64,000 nucleotides of DNA from Isoetes taiwanensis (lineage: Eukaryota; Streptophyta; Lycopodiopsida; Isoetales; Isoetaceae), in NCBI GenBank assembly GCA_021234155.1, contig JAJEKV010000024.1, forward strand, positions 11,754,913 to 11,818,912. The letters run 5' to 3'. Below the pieces are notes generated by a model that made no database searches, had not been told where the DNA came from, and worked only from the letters and a program-made list of their open reading frames with translations. Position 1 is the first letter of the stretch. Each line of letters begins with the position of its first letter. Below are positions 1 to 10,672 of the stretch, piece after piece. The translations under genes were made by a program, and so were the position numbers.

Positions 1-1
1 A

Positions 2-571
2 AGCACTAAGCATCATGGACTGGAAGAGCAGAATGTACATGATTCCTGTGCAACATGCAGAAATATAAATGAAAGAGCTAAGGGAATTGCAGAGGATGCT
101 GCTGCACAAGTAGACGTTGGAGATTCTCATATCAAGGGAGGGTCTACAATCCCGGCTGCAAATCAAGATCAAATTAAAGACGCTTGTTCTAAAGGTATTC
201 ATTTGATTTCTAAAGAAAATGGCATAACTTTTAGATGCTCAAGGGAGGGAAGATTACATGATGTGAGCAATCTAAATGCAAACATGGAAGAAGACCTCAC
301 TCCCTTGGCACGCAAGCGAGAGAAATCAGACTTATGGGATCTTTGTTATGACTTTGCTGATGATCATGAAATGGTTCAACTAATTCTAGAAGGCAGCAAT
401 AAAAATTTATTCATAAACGAAGCTGTAAATATTATTGGAAATATCCCACCAACACACATGAAGAGAAGAATTTCTCCTACAAGATTCAAGAACAAGAATA
501 ATCAGAAGAAGATTAGAAGATGTAGGAAGGACCAGATTCTGAGATATGAAGCTGATTCTGATCATGGCTGA
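2..571 (+). CDS. C-terminal part of an unknown protein, open at the left edge
   Basis: The frame is open from base 2 to a TGA ending at 571, about 189 residues, so it enters from outside the window. An internal ATG at 203 gives 122 residues, but the upstream codons look equally coding. The product is hydrophilic, mostly helical in composition, and ends in a basic stretch rich in Lys and Arg. I do not recognise a family. Twenty bases after the stop comes a purine-rich tract and a TGTTAGAGTATAACA start typical of a copia LTR, so this may be an extra or captured reading frame just inside a retroelement rather than a host gene. It lacks the copia RNase H ending. Confidence 0.35.
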   Translation, partial: STKHHGLEEQNVHDSCATCRNINERAKGIAEDAAAQVDVGDSHIKGGSTIPAANQDQIKDACSKGIHLISKENGITFRCSREGRLHDVSNLNANMEEDLTPLARKREKSDLWDLCYDFADDHEMVQLILEGSNKNLFINEAVNIIGNIPPTHMKRRISPTRFKNKNNQKKIRRCRKDQILRYEADSDHG

Positions 572-580
572 GTTGTTGGT

Positions 581-808
581 TTGAGGGAGGGTGTTAGAGT
601 ATAACAACCCTGCCAACTCAGCATATCATATGATGTGTCATCCATGTAGGCAAAGAGTCATGTCCCATGGTAAACAGTCGTGTCTATATGAAGCTACGAT
701 GGGAAGCTTGTTCCCATTCAGTTTTTCTCTATTCAATATATATATCTGCATTGTAGTTATCTGCTGTTTTCCTAAAGTTAAGATGAACGCTGCAAGTGCT
801 TTATTACG
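581..808 (+). mobile_element. Possible copia-type polypurine tract and LTR start
   Basis: A purine run at 581-591 (TTGAGGGAGGG) is followed at 592 by TGTTAGAGTATAACA, an imperfect palindrome like many Ty1/copia LTR starts. A TATA-like stretch lies near 735-750. The LTR end cannot be fixed because no second copy is present; 808 is an arbitrary limit set by the neighbouring minus-strand reading frame. Confidence 0.35.
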
Positions 809-1763
809 TTATTCTTGACTCGTCATAAAAGATGCTAACTGTTGCTGTACCAGGCCCATGGTCTGGTTTGGATCATCTGCCCCATCATTATCAGATTCCT
901 CCTCTTCATCTTGAACTAGTTCAGCCCGCATCTGCTCTTTGAACTCAAAGAATTCAGCGCGTATTTGTTGTTTAAAGGTTTCTAATTCTTTCTTCATTTG
1001 CTCCATGAAAGATTGCTTCAAATCCTGTATAATTGAATCCACAGCAAATTTCAAAGCAGCTTGCACCGTGCACTGCATGGTTTCCAGCAGTTCTTGTTTT
1101 AAATTTGCCATTGCCATGGCTTGATAAGCCATAGTTGCAGCAGAATCCATTCCATCTTGAATGCCCACATTCCCTGTATGCGACCCAGCCATCCACTGCT
1201 GGATTCGGCTGCCCAGACCGCTTTTGCTCCAACGAAATTACAGTAGCCATACTCCCATGCGACCCAGCCATCAACTGTACTGCCGGATTCGGCTGCCCAG
1301 ACCTCTTTTGCTCCAACGAAATTACTGAGGAAGTAGCCAATGCTGGATTCGATTGTATAGCCAAAGTGTCTTGTGGCAATTTTGCAACTGAATCTGCTGA
1401 CGAACCTGCAGGAAACAGCCCGGCCTGCCCTTGCTCCAATGATGTCTCTGAAGAAGCCGTTGAAAACCCCTGCACAAGTGATGAAGAAGCCGTTGAAAAC
1501 CCCTGCACAAGTGATGAATTTTGATATGTCAAACCCGCCTTATGCTCAGATTTCGATGGCACTGTTACATCCCCAGCCTCCAAAGACTCAACATCATCAG
1601 AGGCATCCGAATCTGCCTCAGCACCCGACACAGCCTTCTTCCCTTTTTTTATATTTTCAGACTCTTTTGTATCCCTGGCCGTACTTATTTTGGACGCCCC
1701 CGTGGCTGTGGAGCCACTTCTGGTACCAGAGCTTCTATCCGGGTCCTTCCTAGGTTTTGCCAT
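809..1763 (-). pseudogene. Broken gag-like N-terminal gene of an LTR retrotransposon
   Basis: Read on the minus strand from an ATG at 1763, the product begins MAKPRKDPDRSSGT, is rich in Ser, Thr and Ala, and then passes into a second frame (from about 1192) with a helical coiled-coil-like segment rich in Gln, Glu and Lys that ends at 809 with an acidic EEEESDNDG stretch. This layout (low-complexity N-terminus, then a helical region before the capsid) resembles the start of plant Ty3-type gag. Two internal duplications are visible: an 11-residue SSLVQGFSTAS repeat and a VISLEQKRSGQPNPAV repeat. A frameshift near 1190 separates the halves, and no capsid or zinc knuckle follows. The family assignment is inference. 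Confidence 0.4.
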
Positions 1764-1768
1764 CACCG

Positions 1769-1872
<104 letters not shown>

Positions 1873-1934
1873 CTAAAAGTAGATAAGTCAACTAATATGC
1901 AATTGTTAGAGGGGTGCCATGTGGCACAAATCAT

Positions 1935-2864
1935 GAGATTGGGATGAATATTTTGACACTATAAAGGAGTAGAGTTGCAAATCCAAATCTCCTTGATGCA
2001 AAGGTGGATTCTGGACTGATTTGCATGTCCAATTGCATTGGAAGTATTGTAAAGAGAAGGACACCAAGGACTAAGGACTAGATTTGCCAGACACAATTGC
2101 CTAGTTATTGGTGTTATAATTTGACTCTGGAAAAGAAAAAAACATCAATTTCAAATTTTATTATCAAAATCATGCTCTTTAGAATTTGAACCTATGATGT
2201 TGGCTGCTATTCGATCTTGATGTAGCTATTTAATCTGACCTCTAGGAGGTCGTTGGAGATTTTCATGTTGCAATTTCAATTTCATTTTGCTTGCTCTGGG
2301 TTATTGAGGATGGACTTCCACTTTTCAACTCAATTGGTTGCTTCCATTAAATAGTACTAGGTGTTGCTCAGAAGAAGCTAACCTTCTTGGGTTGATCTCT
2401 AAAAGATCAAACCCCAGGCTTTGGTCACTCTAATATCCTCCAACATGGACGTACACTTACTTAAAGAAAGTCTAATAAGTACATGACACATTGCTTGTCC
2501 TAGAAAGCCTCTAGCATGAAAAGATGAAAAATCATGAGATGAAATAGTAGTAGTGCAATAAAGAAGTGAAAATTGGCATGAGCTAGGAAGATAAAGTAGT
2601 CCTTTATAGGAAAGAGGTATTTTCCAACTCCTTCCCCTCTTTTCATTTTGTTCTCAAGCCTTTGAGAGGGAAAAAGTCCTAGAAGTCCTAGGCAAGGCAT
2701 ACGGTGTTGCTAACTAGCTGAAATAAATAAGTTGAACTTGAATATCTTTAGGATGTGGCATGCAATGTGTAGAGTATAATTCCACTTATAAAGTAATATC
2801 GTAAGAAAACATTCAATAAATAGACAATACCTTATTAAAACTACATAAGTCATTTTACTGCTTG
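1935..2864. other. Non-coding AT-rich stretch
   Basis: No convincing coding region, RNA gene or repeat was seen. It includes the region downstream of the acyltransferase stop codon, so its right part should hold that gene's 3' UTR (reading leftward). Confidence 0.5.
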
Positions 2865-4487
2865 TCAAGAGGATGAATAACTAACAAGAATGTTCATCAT
2901 CTTACGGACAAGTTCATGCATCTTTGTTGGAGAATATAATGGTGCAACATAGAGACTGTCAAAACGTAATGCACCTTTATGAATTGTGTGGAAAATAGTT
3001 AACGCAGGTCCAACTCCATGAATTGAAGAGCATCCAATTTGATCTTCTACTCCTAAGATGTCTGCGAAGTCCTCTATTCCATTCTTTATAGGGTCATTAT
3101 ACAACCCCAATAGGGATGTTCTAAGAGAAGAGGAGGGTGTAAGACTAGGATGTTGGAGAGCTTGAAACATAAGATAATTTAAGCTCCCCATATCTGTGAA
3201 GTGCTTTCGATTGTCAATTGCATTTTGGAAAGATTTTGAGCATTTTCTAGCTAGGTCCCAAAACTCTGTATGCTCATTTGTACTTTGTGTATTTAGAATT
3301 GCTGAATAGTAAAACCCTAAAGTGCAAATGGTTAATTAGTAGATGCAAAAAACATAATTCTTCGTAAACAAACAGAAAAAACCTATGCAAAAATAGACCT
3401 GCATGTCCATTTATTAGTTTAAAGAAGGGGAAAAGTGAAGAAAAATTATCATCATGGTATTGAAACACAAAAATATGCGAGTTAGGACATACCGATTGTA
3501 GTGTCTGAGAGTTCATCCAAAGCTTTGCGACAATCAATAAGACCTACAATTGCAAAGCTTTCGCTACGCTTGCCAAGTTGTTTGCAACTTGCAGTTGCCT
3601 TCAATCCAGCAGCATACATAGCTCCAAAAAGTGTACTATACTCTTTTCCACATGTCTACATAAAGTTACTCACGTTGATAAGGAGTACGCATTAGATTTA
3701 ACATGAAATATAACCATGATGCAAGTACCTGCAGAAGCTTCTGGGTTTGTTGAGCATCCATTTTGATTTGGATAACCCTGGAATGCATTGGCAACCCGGT
3801 CACTTCAAATGGAAGTAAAGCATGACGAAGAGCCCCAACAGTATAACCAACCAGGTCTATGCCCTGTGTCCACAAAGATTTCTTCAACATACTTTTGGGT
3901 ATGACATTCTCTAGAGCAAGCAATTGAGGTGATTCCATGGAGCATTCTATGTTCTTGCTTAACAAGATTTCGCCCTTCTTGATGCCAACTAGGGTGTGCA
4001 AAAGGTCCGAAAAAATAATACCTAATGAAGTGACATCACAAATGGCAGCATGTACACGAAGAACAAATAACAAGCGCCCACGTGACAACCTATAAATTCT
4101 AGCCACAAGCAGCTCGGAAGGGGGCGAATCCTTGTTCAGATCTTTCCAAATATTTAAATTCAATTCCTGTTCTATAACTAAAATCCAATCTGGATTCTCA
4201 ACTTCTTCTTGAGAATTGCTGCTATCATGGGTATGCTCAATCTGTTCGATTTTAACAAAAGCATGGGGTCTTACTTGGAAAGCAGGCTGTCCGTTTTGCC
4301 ATACGAGCTCGGATCTGAGGCGCGGATGCTTTGTCTGTGCAAAATCTAAAGCATGCTGCAATTCGGAAAGGTTAACAGGGTGCGAAAATACCAGACCTGC
4401 AACTGTGATTCCGGTGCCGGACTTCACTGCACGGACCCAATTGTGCTCAGTATCGCCCAGTTTTCTGTTGAGCGCATTTTCGGCCAT
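2865..4487 (-). CDS. CoA-dependent acyltransferase, alcohol acetyltransferase/condensation-like, three exons
   Basis: Exons on the minus strand: 4487-3729, 3655-3493 and 3316-2865, joined by two introns with GT...AG ends (phase 0 and phase 1), giving 457 residues ending in TGA. Both joins keep the frame, and the second restores a GFYYSAIL motif, which supports the model. The fold is the chloramphenicol-acetyltransferase-like one. The catalytic-type motif is HAAICD with His146 and Asp151, and a YAAGLKATA...KRSESFAIVGLIDCRKAL segment follows in exon 2. The likely reaction is transfer of an acyl group from acyl-CoA to an alcohol or amine in the cytosol; there is no signal peptide. The substrate is unknown. 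It is distinct from BAHD enzymes (no DFGWG). Upstream, CACTA-type transposon ends start about 240 bp from the start codon. Confidence 0.8.
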
Positions 4488-4727
4488 AGTCTCTGCCTCA
4501 GTGTTGGCTTCATTCCTATTTCTCAGCTCAAAGGCTGAGAAAATGCCAAAACAGAATAAGATTCTTTCCCTACCAGAGTTTATTGCATCCTACGCGTTTC
4601 TCTTATTATTCACTTATTCTAATGCATGCGGTTCACGCAATTGTGACCATTTGACCAATAACATGAGCCGCCCATTTGATGCAATAATGTATCAAAAATC
4701 GTAGGTTTATAACTCTAGATTTTTTAA

Positions 4728-5066
4728 CACTACAAGAGGACGGGGTATAGTGTAAACCCTTGTGTCAAGCTATAAATGTAGTGGCAATTTTGTGTCAAAT
4801 GTTACTATCTTGACACAAAGAGCTTCTATTGTGTCAAGAATGTATTAATGTCACAAAATAATTACATCATTTTGTCAAAGTTATATTGTGATTTATGTGC
4901 ACAATTGTAACAACTTTTAACAAATGTTATAATCAAGGTGTGCCGCTTTTCTAAAGTCTTATAACAAAATTTCATCCTACGTTTTATCAAAATGATGACA
5001 TAATATTTATCAAGTTTACAATGCACTTTAATTGTGTTGTAGCAACAACTTCTAAACAAAATTATA
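4728..5066. mobile_element. CACTA-type transposon terminus with subterminal motifs
   Basis: CACTACAAGAGG at 4728, preceded by TAA, matches the CACTA (En/Spm) terminal inverted repeat. Behind it lies a cluster of short TTGTGTCAA motifs in both orientations (about 4761, 4789, 4812, 4829), like the subterminal transposase-binding sites of this class. No transposase is present. It sits upstream of the acyltransferase start codon. Confidence 0.55.
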
Positions 5067-5312
5067 ACTACAAGAAATTTATCGCGGCGGCCAAGGCCGC
5101 CGCGAACATTTCTCTTGCCCAACTCGCGGCAAAGTAGATTTTTGTATCAAGTAAAAAAGGATCTCAGTTATGGGCTTGCGAAATTGAACTAAATATGTCT
5201 AATGGCCGCCGCGAACATTTCTATTGCCCAACTCGCGACAAAGTAGATTTTTGTATCAAGTCAAAAAGAATCTCAGTTATGGGCTTGTGAAATTGAACTA
5301 AATATGTCTAAG
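5067..5312. repeat. Second CACTA-like end with a 109-bp tandem duplication
   Basis: ACTACAAGAAATTTATCGCG at 5068, followed by GGCGGCC, is a diverged CACTA-type end. From 5095 a 109-bp unit beginning GGCCGCCGCGAACATTTC occurs twice in tandem (5095-5203 and 5204-5312), with a partial third start near 5370. A related inverted end lies at about 17330-17410. Confidence 0.6.
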
Positions 5313-5835
5313 TTGGAGAACCGTAATCTCCAAATTATTTCCCAAAAAACTCAAAAGCCATGCTTTTGGCCGCCGCAACCATTTGTTATATAGCACGAAA
5401 GACCTCGCGTCTTCCTTCGGTTCTATAATTAAGTTGTTTCAACTTTGGGTGGTTCAAGAAGGGGTGTCATTATCTTACATGATCTAGATATGTAGTTTTA
5501 TAGAATACATACACCTTATTAACTCAAATGTTAAGAACTAACCCGATGATACTCCTTCCAAGTAGCCGATGATGACCCAATGACGATGTAAAGATGACTT
5601 CAAGGCAAATGCAAGCAAGGCACTAGAGAATTGAATTGCATTGTTGAATTTTATGGTCTCTTTGGTTGACATGATAGAATAACAAATCAAATGGTAAAAA
5701 AAAAATGAATAAAAGGGAATGGTGAGCACCCTTATTTGGGGGAGCCACCATGGTCCGCTTGGCTAGACTCAATTGGATGGGCCAAAAATCGGAAGAAAAA
5801 CCTCTTCTGTGCATGGCAGACCCCTTCTTTGCATC
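5313..5835. other. No gene seen
   Basis: AT-rich sequence without a supported coding region. It holds one more GGCCGCCGC remnant near 5370. Confidence 0.4.
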
Positions 5836-6290
5836 TCAACACAATGACGGCAGCTTCATGCTGAGGGCTACTTCATTTACACATATGCCCTCTCCTCTGT
5901 TGGGAGTTGTATCTACAACACTCCAAATCCTCTTCATTTCATCAAACGCCACTAACGAATTGCCCCGCAGAGCAAAAAGCCTGTCATTCCAAGCGAATGT
6001 AGTGCTGGGAACATCACCTTCAATCCAAATCTCTTCCATATTAACCCAAATTCACTGTTTTGGATCAAACATATCTGCACTCTTTGCAAATACGCCTTGA
6101 AACCGAGTTGGGTACCCACCCAGCACATACAATTTCCCATTCATAACAATTGCCTTGGCTTCATCCCTCTCCTGCTCATATCAAAAAGGGATTTCCATTC
6201 ATTTAATCTTGGGCAGTAAATTTCTGCAGTAAGAAAGGGCATTTTTATCAGGATCATGGCCTCCAGCAACCACAATGCATCCCTCTACCC
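5836..6290 (-). pseudogene. Kelch-repeat (F-box/kelch type) pseudogene fragment
   Basis: Minus-strand reading gives kelch-like strands: a GGHDP turn, then AEIYCPRLNEWKSLFDM, then KAIVMNGKLYVLGGYPTRFQ, then STTFAWNDRLFALRG with an SLVAFDEMKRIWSVV strand. These are the double-glycine and Tyr/Trp positions of consecutive kelch blades as found in plant F-box/kelch proteins, which act as substrate receptors of SCF ubiquitin ligases. The pieces are spread over different frames (shifts near 6160 and 6220) and an in-frame TGA follows the FDPKQ segment, so it cannot make the full propeller. No F-box was found upstream. Confidence 0.6.
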
Positions 6291-7310
6291 TAATGGGTCG
6301 TGGCCCCAACAGCTCCAACGGAGGTTTCTCTGCATTCGATCCTTTTGAATCGTGCTTTCCAGAGTTATCTGGCCAGTTTGGCTCTTTTGAGTCTGATTCC
6401 GACCTTCCAGGTCGCTCCCTGGCTGCAATGGCAGTGTTTTTTAACCGCCAATTGCTTCAACAAAGGCATCCTAGCCTTCGATTCATCCTGTATCAGGCCT
6501 TGCAGAGGCCTCAGGCCATCAAATCGGCCCCTTTGGGCCTGCTTCTGGTTCTTCTGCCGGAGTCGGCGCCTTGAGATCGCGCCATAATCGCTTGAGTCGG
6601 AACCAAAGCAAAAGCCGGATGAAGGATCAGTCAAGGTTTATTGGTCCACAGATAAGATCTGCCATAATAATCGCCAGAATCATCAGGAGACCCGCATCAT
6701 TCAAATTAAATCGATGCAATTGCTCGGATCGAAATCCAATTGCAATGGTAGTAATGATGACGTCACTACGTCACGCAGTCACATCTTTTAATTTTTTTTT
6801 AACTATATTCTTAAAGGACACGTGGTGCTCTCAGGTTTTTTGCTTGAGACGGAAATATTCCATCAAAGAACAAATGAATCTGCTTTATATATGTTAAGAT
6901 ACCTTTTGTTTACAAAATATTATCCGAAATTTTATGTATTATTTCGACAAAATATTGTGGACCATTCATACATCATTTTTTAAAGATAGCTATGATTTCC
7001 AAGATTCTAGGATGATTACCAACAGTTCCATCGAGGAACAATATTGGTACAAACACTCAAAATGAAGGAGAATAGATGATAGCAAAGGGTACTTGACAAT
7101 ATTGAGTTGGGACTGTAAGAGCTCTTAACACTGCCCATTCGACAGGGGTCGATTGCGCCTGAGATTGGTTGTGCTCTTTATTATAACGATGGATTGGAAG
7201 CCGGTGAAAATAGCTTTACTCCAGTTTTGGTGATTCCGTCGCAGTGACTACACAAGGCCCCAAAAAAGAAACTATTATATTAAATCAATATCAAATCATC
7301 TAAAAACCAT
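6291..7310. other. No gene seen
   Basis: The first 300 bases may be decayed 5' sequence of the kelch pseudogene, but no F-box could be read. The rest is AT-rich with no recognisable feature. Confidence 0.4.
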
Positions 7311-7530
7311 AGTATATATGGTTTTTTATGTATGAATTTATCTGATAGAAGAGAACCACATGTTGTAGTAGTTTGTCAAAACTGATAGTGGTTTGTGACA
7401 TGGTTATTTAAGTTAGTTATTAATGCTATAGTGGTTCATGGAACTAGTTGTGGTTTATGAGATAGTTCCAAGCATATAGTAATGGTTTGTTAAAACTAGT
7501 AATGGTCTTGTCAAAAGCATTCTGAGTTGC
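7311..7530. repeat. TGGTT-rich interspersed repeat, copy 1
   Basis: Many GTGGTTTGT and TGGTTTAT motifs. The same arrangement, including AGTGGTTTGTCAAAACT, recurs at about 55450-55690. Both copies lie just upstream of a 5'-truncated LINE. Confidence 0.55.
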
Positions 7531-7699
7531 TTCGAAGACTGGTTCTATGTCCAATATTAATCGCTATATGTAAAGTGGTTTTTATTGATTGTCAAAACAA
7601 AATATGTTATGGTTGGTGGAATAAACCTTTTGAGCCACTTTTGTGCGCTAAGTTAAGGCAATTCTCAACTCCAACAATGATCTTCTCTTCCCATTTCTA

Positions 7700-8638
7700 T
7701 TCAGACCTTCTTGATAGGGGCGCTAGGGGTGAAGTCCATGATCCTGTATCAAATCCTGTTGCAGGAGACAAGCTTCTTGCCTCTTCAGAACTTCAGAAGG
7801 TAGCCATTGATCACCACATCATCTACTTTCAAAAAGTGGTCAGTATGGATGATTCTTGTCTCCCTTACCTAGCCTACATAGTGGCAATGGGGCCGCAGCG
7901 CTTGAAGGCCTACTGAAAAGATGAGATGTTCAGGAGCACATGTGCATACAGGTGCAAACAGACATAGATCGCCATAGCTTGAGGTAATACCTTGATACCT
8001 GCTTCTTCAGCAAGCTCTGCTCTGGGATATCGATGCCTTGAATAGGTCAAGCTATCATATTACCGACACCACATCAACCCCACATTGGAACGGGGCCTAC
8101 AACGTTACCTGCGCACCCATCTGCCTATGAAAAAGCACAGACTCATTACCTCGATTAAATGACAGCAGGCGCACCGCTCTCCTCGAATTGAGACAGTCAT
8201 TTGGGCGCCACGCTTAAGACAAAGCTTTGTCAATGTTGCCAAGCAGGGGCCGTTGAGGATGAATGCCACACCCTTCAGAGCTGGCTAGTGTATAATCAAA
8301 TCCGGACACATTATGCTAAGGTGATCAGACCCGGTCGGTCCCTACATATGATATTAGGCACGGCTTCGGTACAGGCATCGTATCTCCAGGAGGTCATGGA
8401 CATGCGAGATCAATTATGTCCAACAGCACTCACCTGACATGCATCTTATAACGCCTGGTCATGCGTTTTGTATATTTTGTATATGTCTACAGTTTCACAA
8501 CATTCTTATTGCTGCTACGGTTTTTCCCCTGAAAACCCTTCGGGGCGAGGGTTTTGTTAATCCAAATAGTAATAACTATGCTGCACTCTTTGTATTGAGT
8601 CTCGTAGGCTGCTGGGTCTCCGTGGACGCTAAAAATCC
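7700..8638 (+). mobile_element. LINE 3' fragment (copy A) with 3' UTR
   Basis: Diverged and frame-broken relative to the LINE at 55.8-58.4 kb: residues matching HIVYFQKVVAMADTRLP and ATAMGPQRLKSY are seen at about 7805-7913, and the C-terminal zinc finger with CQCC...EDECH at 8215-8270. The 3' UTR (8441-8630) shares a GTTTTTCCC...AAAACCCTTCGGGGC stretch with the fragment at 21.3 kb and ends GTGGACGCTAAAAA before a pentanucleotide tail. It is 5'-truncated, a dead copy. Confidence 0.8.
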
Positions 8639-8722
8639 TTCTATTCTATTCTATTCTATTCTATTCTATTCTATTCTATTCTATTCTATTCTATTCTATT
8701 CTATTCTATTCTATTCTATTCT
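8639..8722 (+). repeat. (TTCTA)n microsatellite forming the LINE tail
   Basis: About 17 units of TTCTA directly after the LINE 3' end. It stands where a poly(A) tail would be in an L1-type element. Confidence 0.95.
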
Positions 8723-9530
8723 CAAATGCCACTTCATAAGATAATGTGACGTACACATTCTTATTATATGGTCACATCACACAATATATAACTTGAAGTT
8801 TGACCTATCAAATAGATACTAAATTTTGTTTTATTTTCATTTGAGAGTTCTTATACACGAGTTGTTAAGCTTCATCTTTTAACTTGCTCTAATCTTTAGG
8901 TTTTCCCTCGTGGTAACCCCTCAAGGGACTCTAATGGTCTCCAAAATCAATTGGACTCCAATGGTCCGATACATATGGGTCTCATATGGTGATTTTGCCT
9001 TCGTTGGAATTTAGTCTAATCTATATGGCCATATTTGCTAAAAGCTACTTAGATTTCTTCCAACTTTTAGATCGTAAGTGCTTTATAAATTCATTTGGAA
9101 TACTCCAAGGCATTGCTTTTCAAGTTTGAGGTGCCAACATGGATGGTGTAAGAAAATGCATTTAAGTCTTAACAATATATTTGGTTGTTGTTAACAACTG
9201 CAAGAAAACATCATGCCATAAAAGCACAACCATAAAGGAAGTACTTTATATTAGTACCAGTCTAGTACACATTTTAATTCAATCCAGACAAAAGGAGTAG
9301 ATATTTAAGAAGCCAAATGTTATTATGTGTTTCCTTTTGGATTATTGGGGACATCATTGATGTCATCACCATAATCCTATTTGCCATCTTCATATACTTG
9401 CTTTCAAACTTGTATTTTCAAATCTAAAAGTACATCCAGTTCATCTGCTAGACTCAATTCTTTGATGTTTCTATTTAGGTCTTTTTGCTCAAACAAGCAT
9501 TTTAGACAATTTTCAGTTAGCATCCTTTCC
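8723..9530. other. No gene seen
   Basis: AT-rich sequence with no supported coding region, RNA gene or repeat. Confidence 0.4.
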
Positions 9531-9532
9531 AG

Positions 9533-9715
9533 AGAACAATGCACGTGGACAACAACAAAGAAGAAATTCCCTGTACATATGAAAGAATGAATGTTTATAA
9601 TATAATAACTCTATTGAACCAACTTCCTGAAGAATCCATAAGGATGCAATTATTACATACAAAGCAGGCACTGAATAAGATAAGCCTATTGTTATACGAT
9701 CATGCCATGGATAAG
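9533..9715 (+). CDS. Possible isolated internal exon, function unknown
   Basis: An open frame (AGA ACA ATG...) sits between an acceptor-like TTTCCAG ending at 9532 and a donor-like AAG|GTAAGG near 9715. The peptide contains YERMNVYNIITLLNQLPEES and a helical LLHTKQALNKISLLLYDHAMDK segment, with a composition typical of real protein rather than random DNA. No neighbouring exon could be joined and no family was recognised. Confidence 0.25.
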
Positions 9716-9842
9716 GTAAGGCCACGAAGGCAATTTTTCCTTCCTATGTAATGCAGTATTCCATTTTTGTTCTCGCCTATTTTGTTCCTTAAAAATGATC
9801 AAAGCACGACATGTGTGCACTTTGCATTTATTGCGGCCATTA

Positions 9843-9847
9843 ATACT
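9843..9847. repeat. Target-site duplication, left (AATAC)
   Basis: AATAC here and at 13213-13217 flank the LTR element exactly, marking its insertion. Confidence 0.8.
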
Positions 9848-10659
9848 GATACACTTTAAGGGAAAAGCTTAAAGATGTAACTACTTAAAACAATTGTATA
9901 GACAAAGTATAGAAGAAACAGACTTTGATAAGAACAAATGGCTTGGTTTCCACAACCAAAGGATTTGGGCATCCAGTTTCCACCCAACCGGATCCAGATA
10001 GAACTAAGGCAATTTCCAAGGGAAAAGAATGAAAGGAATTGGTCGCAGCCTATTATCCCTTCAGCTTGCGATCAATCCGATCTTACAACAGTATGGGCTT
10101 AGATAGGCTCAATCCAACCACCAAGATTCAGATATGAAACTCAGGCTTTAGAGTTATCAGTGATCAACACAAACTAAGAAAGCTTCTCGTGCAAGATCCT
10201 CAGCCAGGTCGGTGTTTTACAAGACAAATTTGGGAAGAACAGTCAAAACCGGGTTACTGCTGCCGGATTCATAAGCAGTTGCTATCTCCACCTGTCGAAT
10301 CTATGCCAGCGGCCGGAAACAAGTCTGAGATTCCGCTGCTATCATAAAACTGGTCGTTGTCCCCCTGATATAGCCAAGTCGATCCTTTTTGTCGTATAAA
10401 AAGGTGCTGCTTTCACTATTTCCGGTTCCATCTCCCGATCTTTGCCTTTTTAAGGTAAACTTAATTTACACGAACCCTATTTCTGTTATTTGCCTTGCCG
10501 ATTTAGGAGTTATCCCTTTTCCTTAGAAAATAGGATATTTTCCCTATTCTCTTGCTATAATGGTTGTTGATAATATCTTGCCCCTTGTAACCATTGATTT
10601 TTCCAAATGCCCCATTGCCTTAGTCTTTTTTTCACTGGACCACTTCCCCTAGCATGCCC
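9848..10659 (-). repeat. 3' LTR (in element orientation)
   Basis: Begins TGATACACTTTAAGGG and ends AGCATGCCC on the plus strand. Read on the minus strand the canonical TG...CA pair is TGCTAGG...GTATCA, with an extra GGGCA in front of it. Confidence 0.9.
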
Positions 10660-10672
10660 CCCCTTCTTAACG
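10656..10672 (-). promoter_or_regulatory. Polypurine tract
   Basis: On the minus strand, AAGAAGGGGGGG lies directly before the 3' LTR. This is the expected plus-strand primer for reverse transcription. Confidence 0.7.

Noticed and set aside
2-571. Reading the left-edge frame as copia RNase H because a copia-like LTR follows
   Set aside because: No RNase H motifs are present; the sequence does not resemble copia pol.
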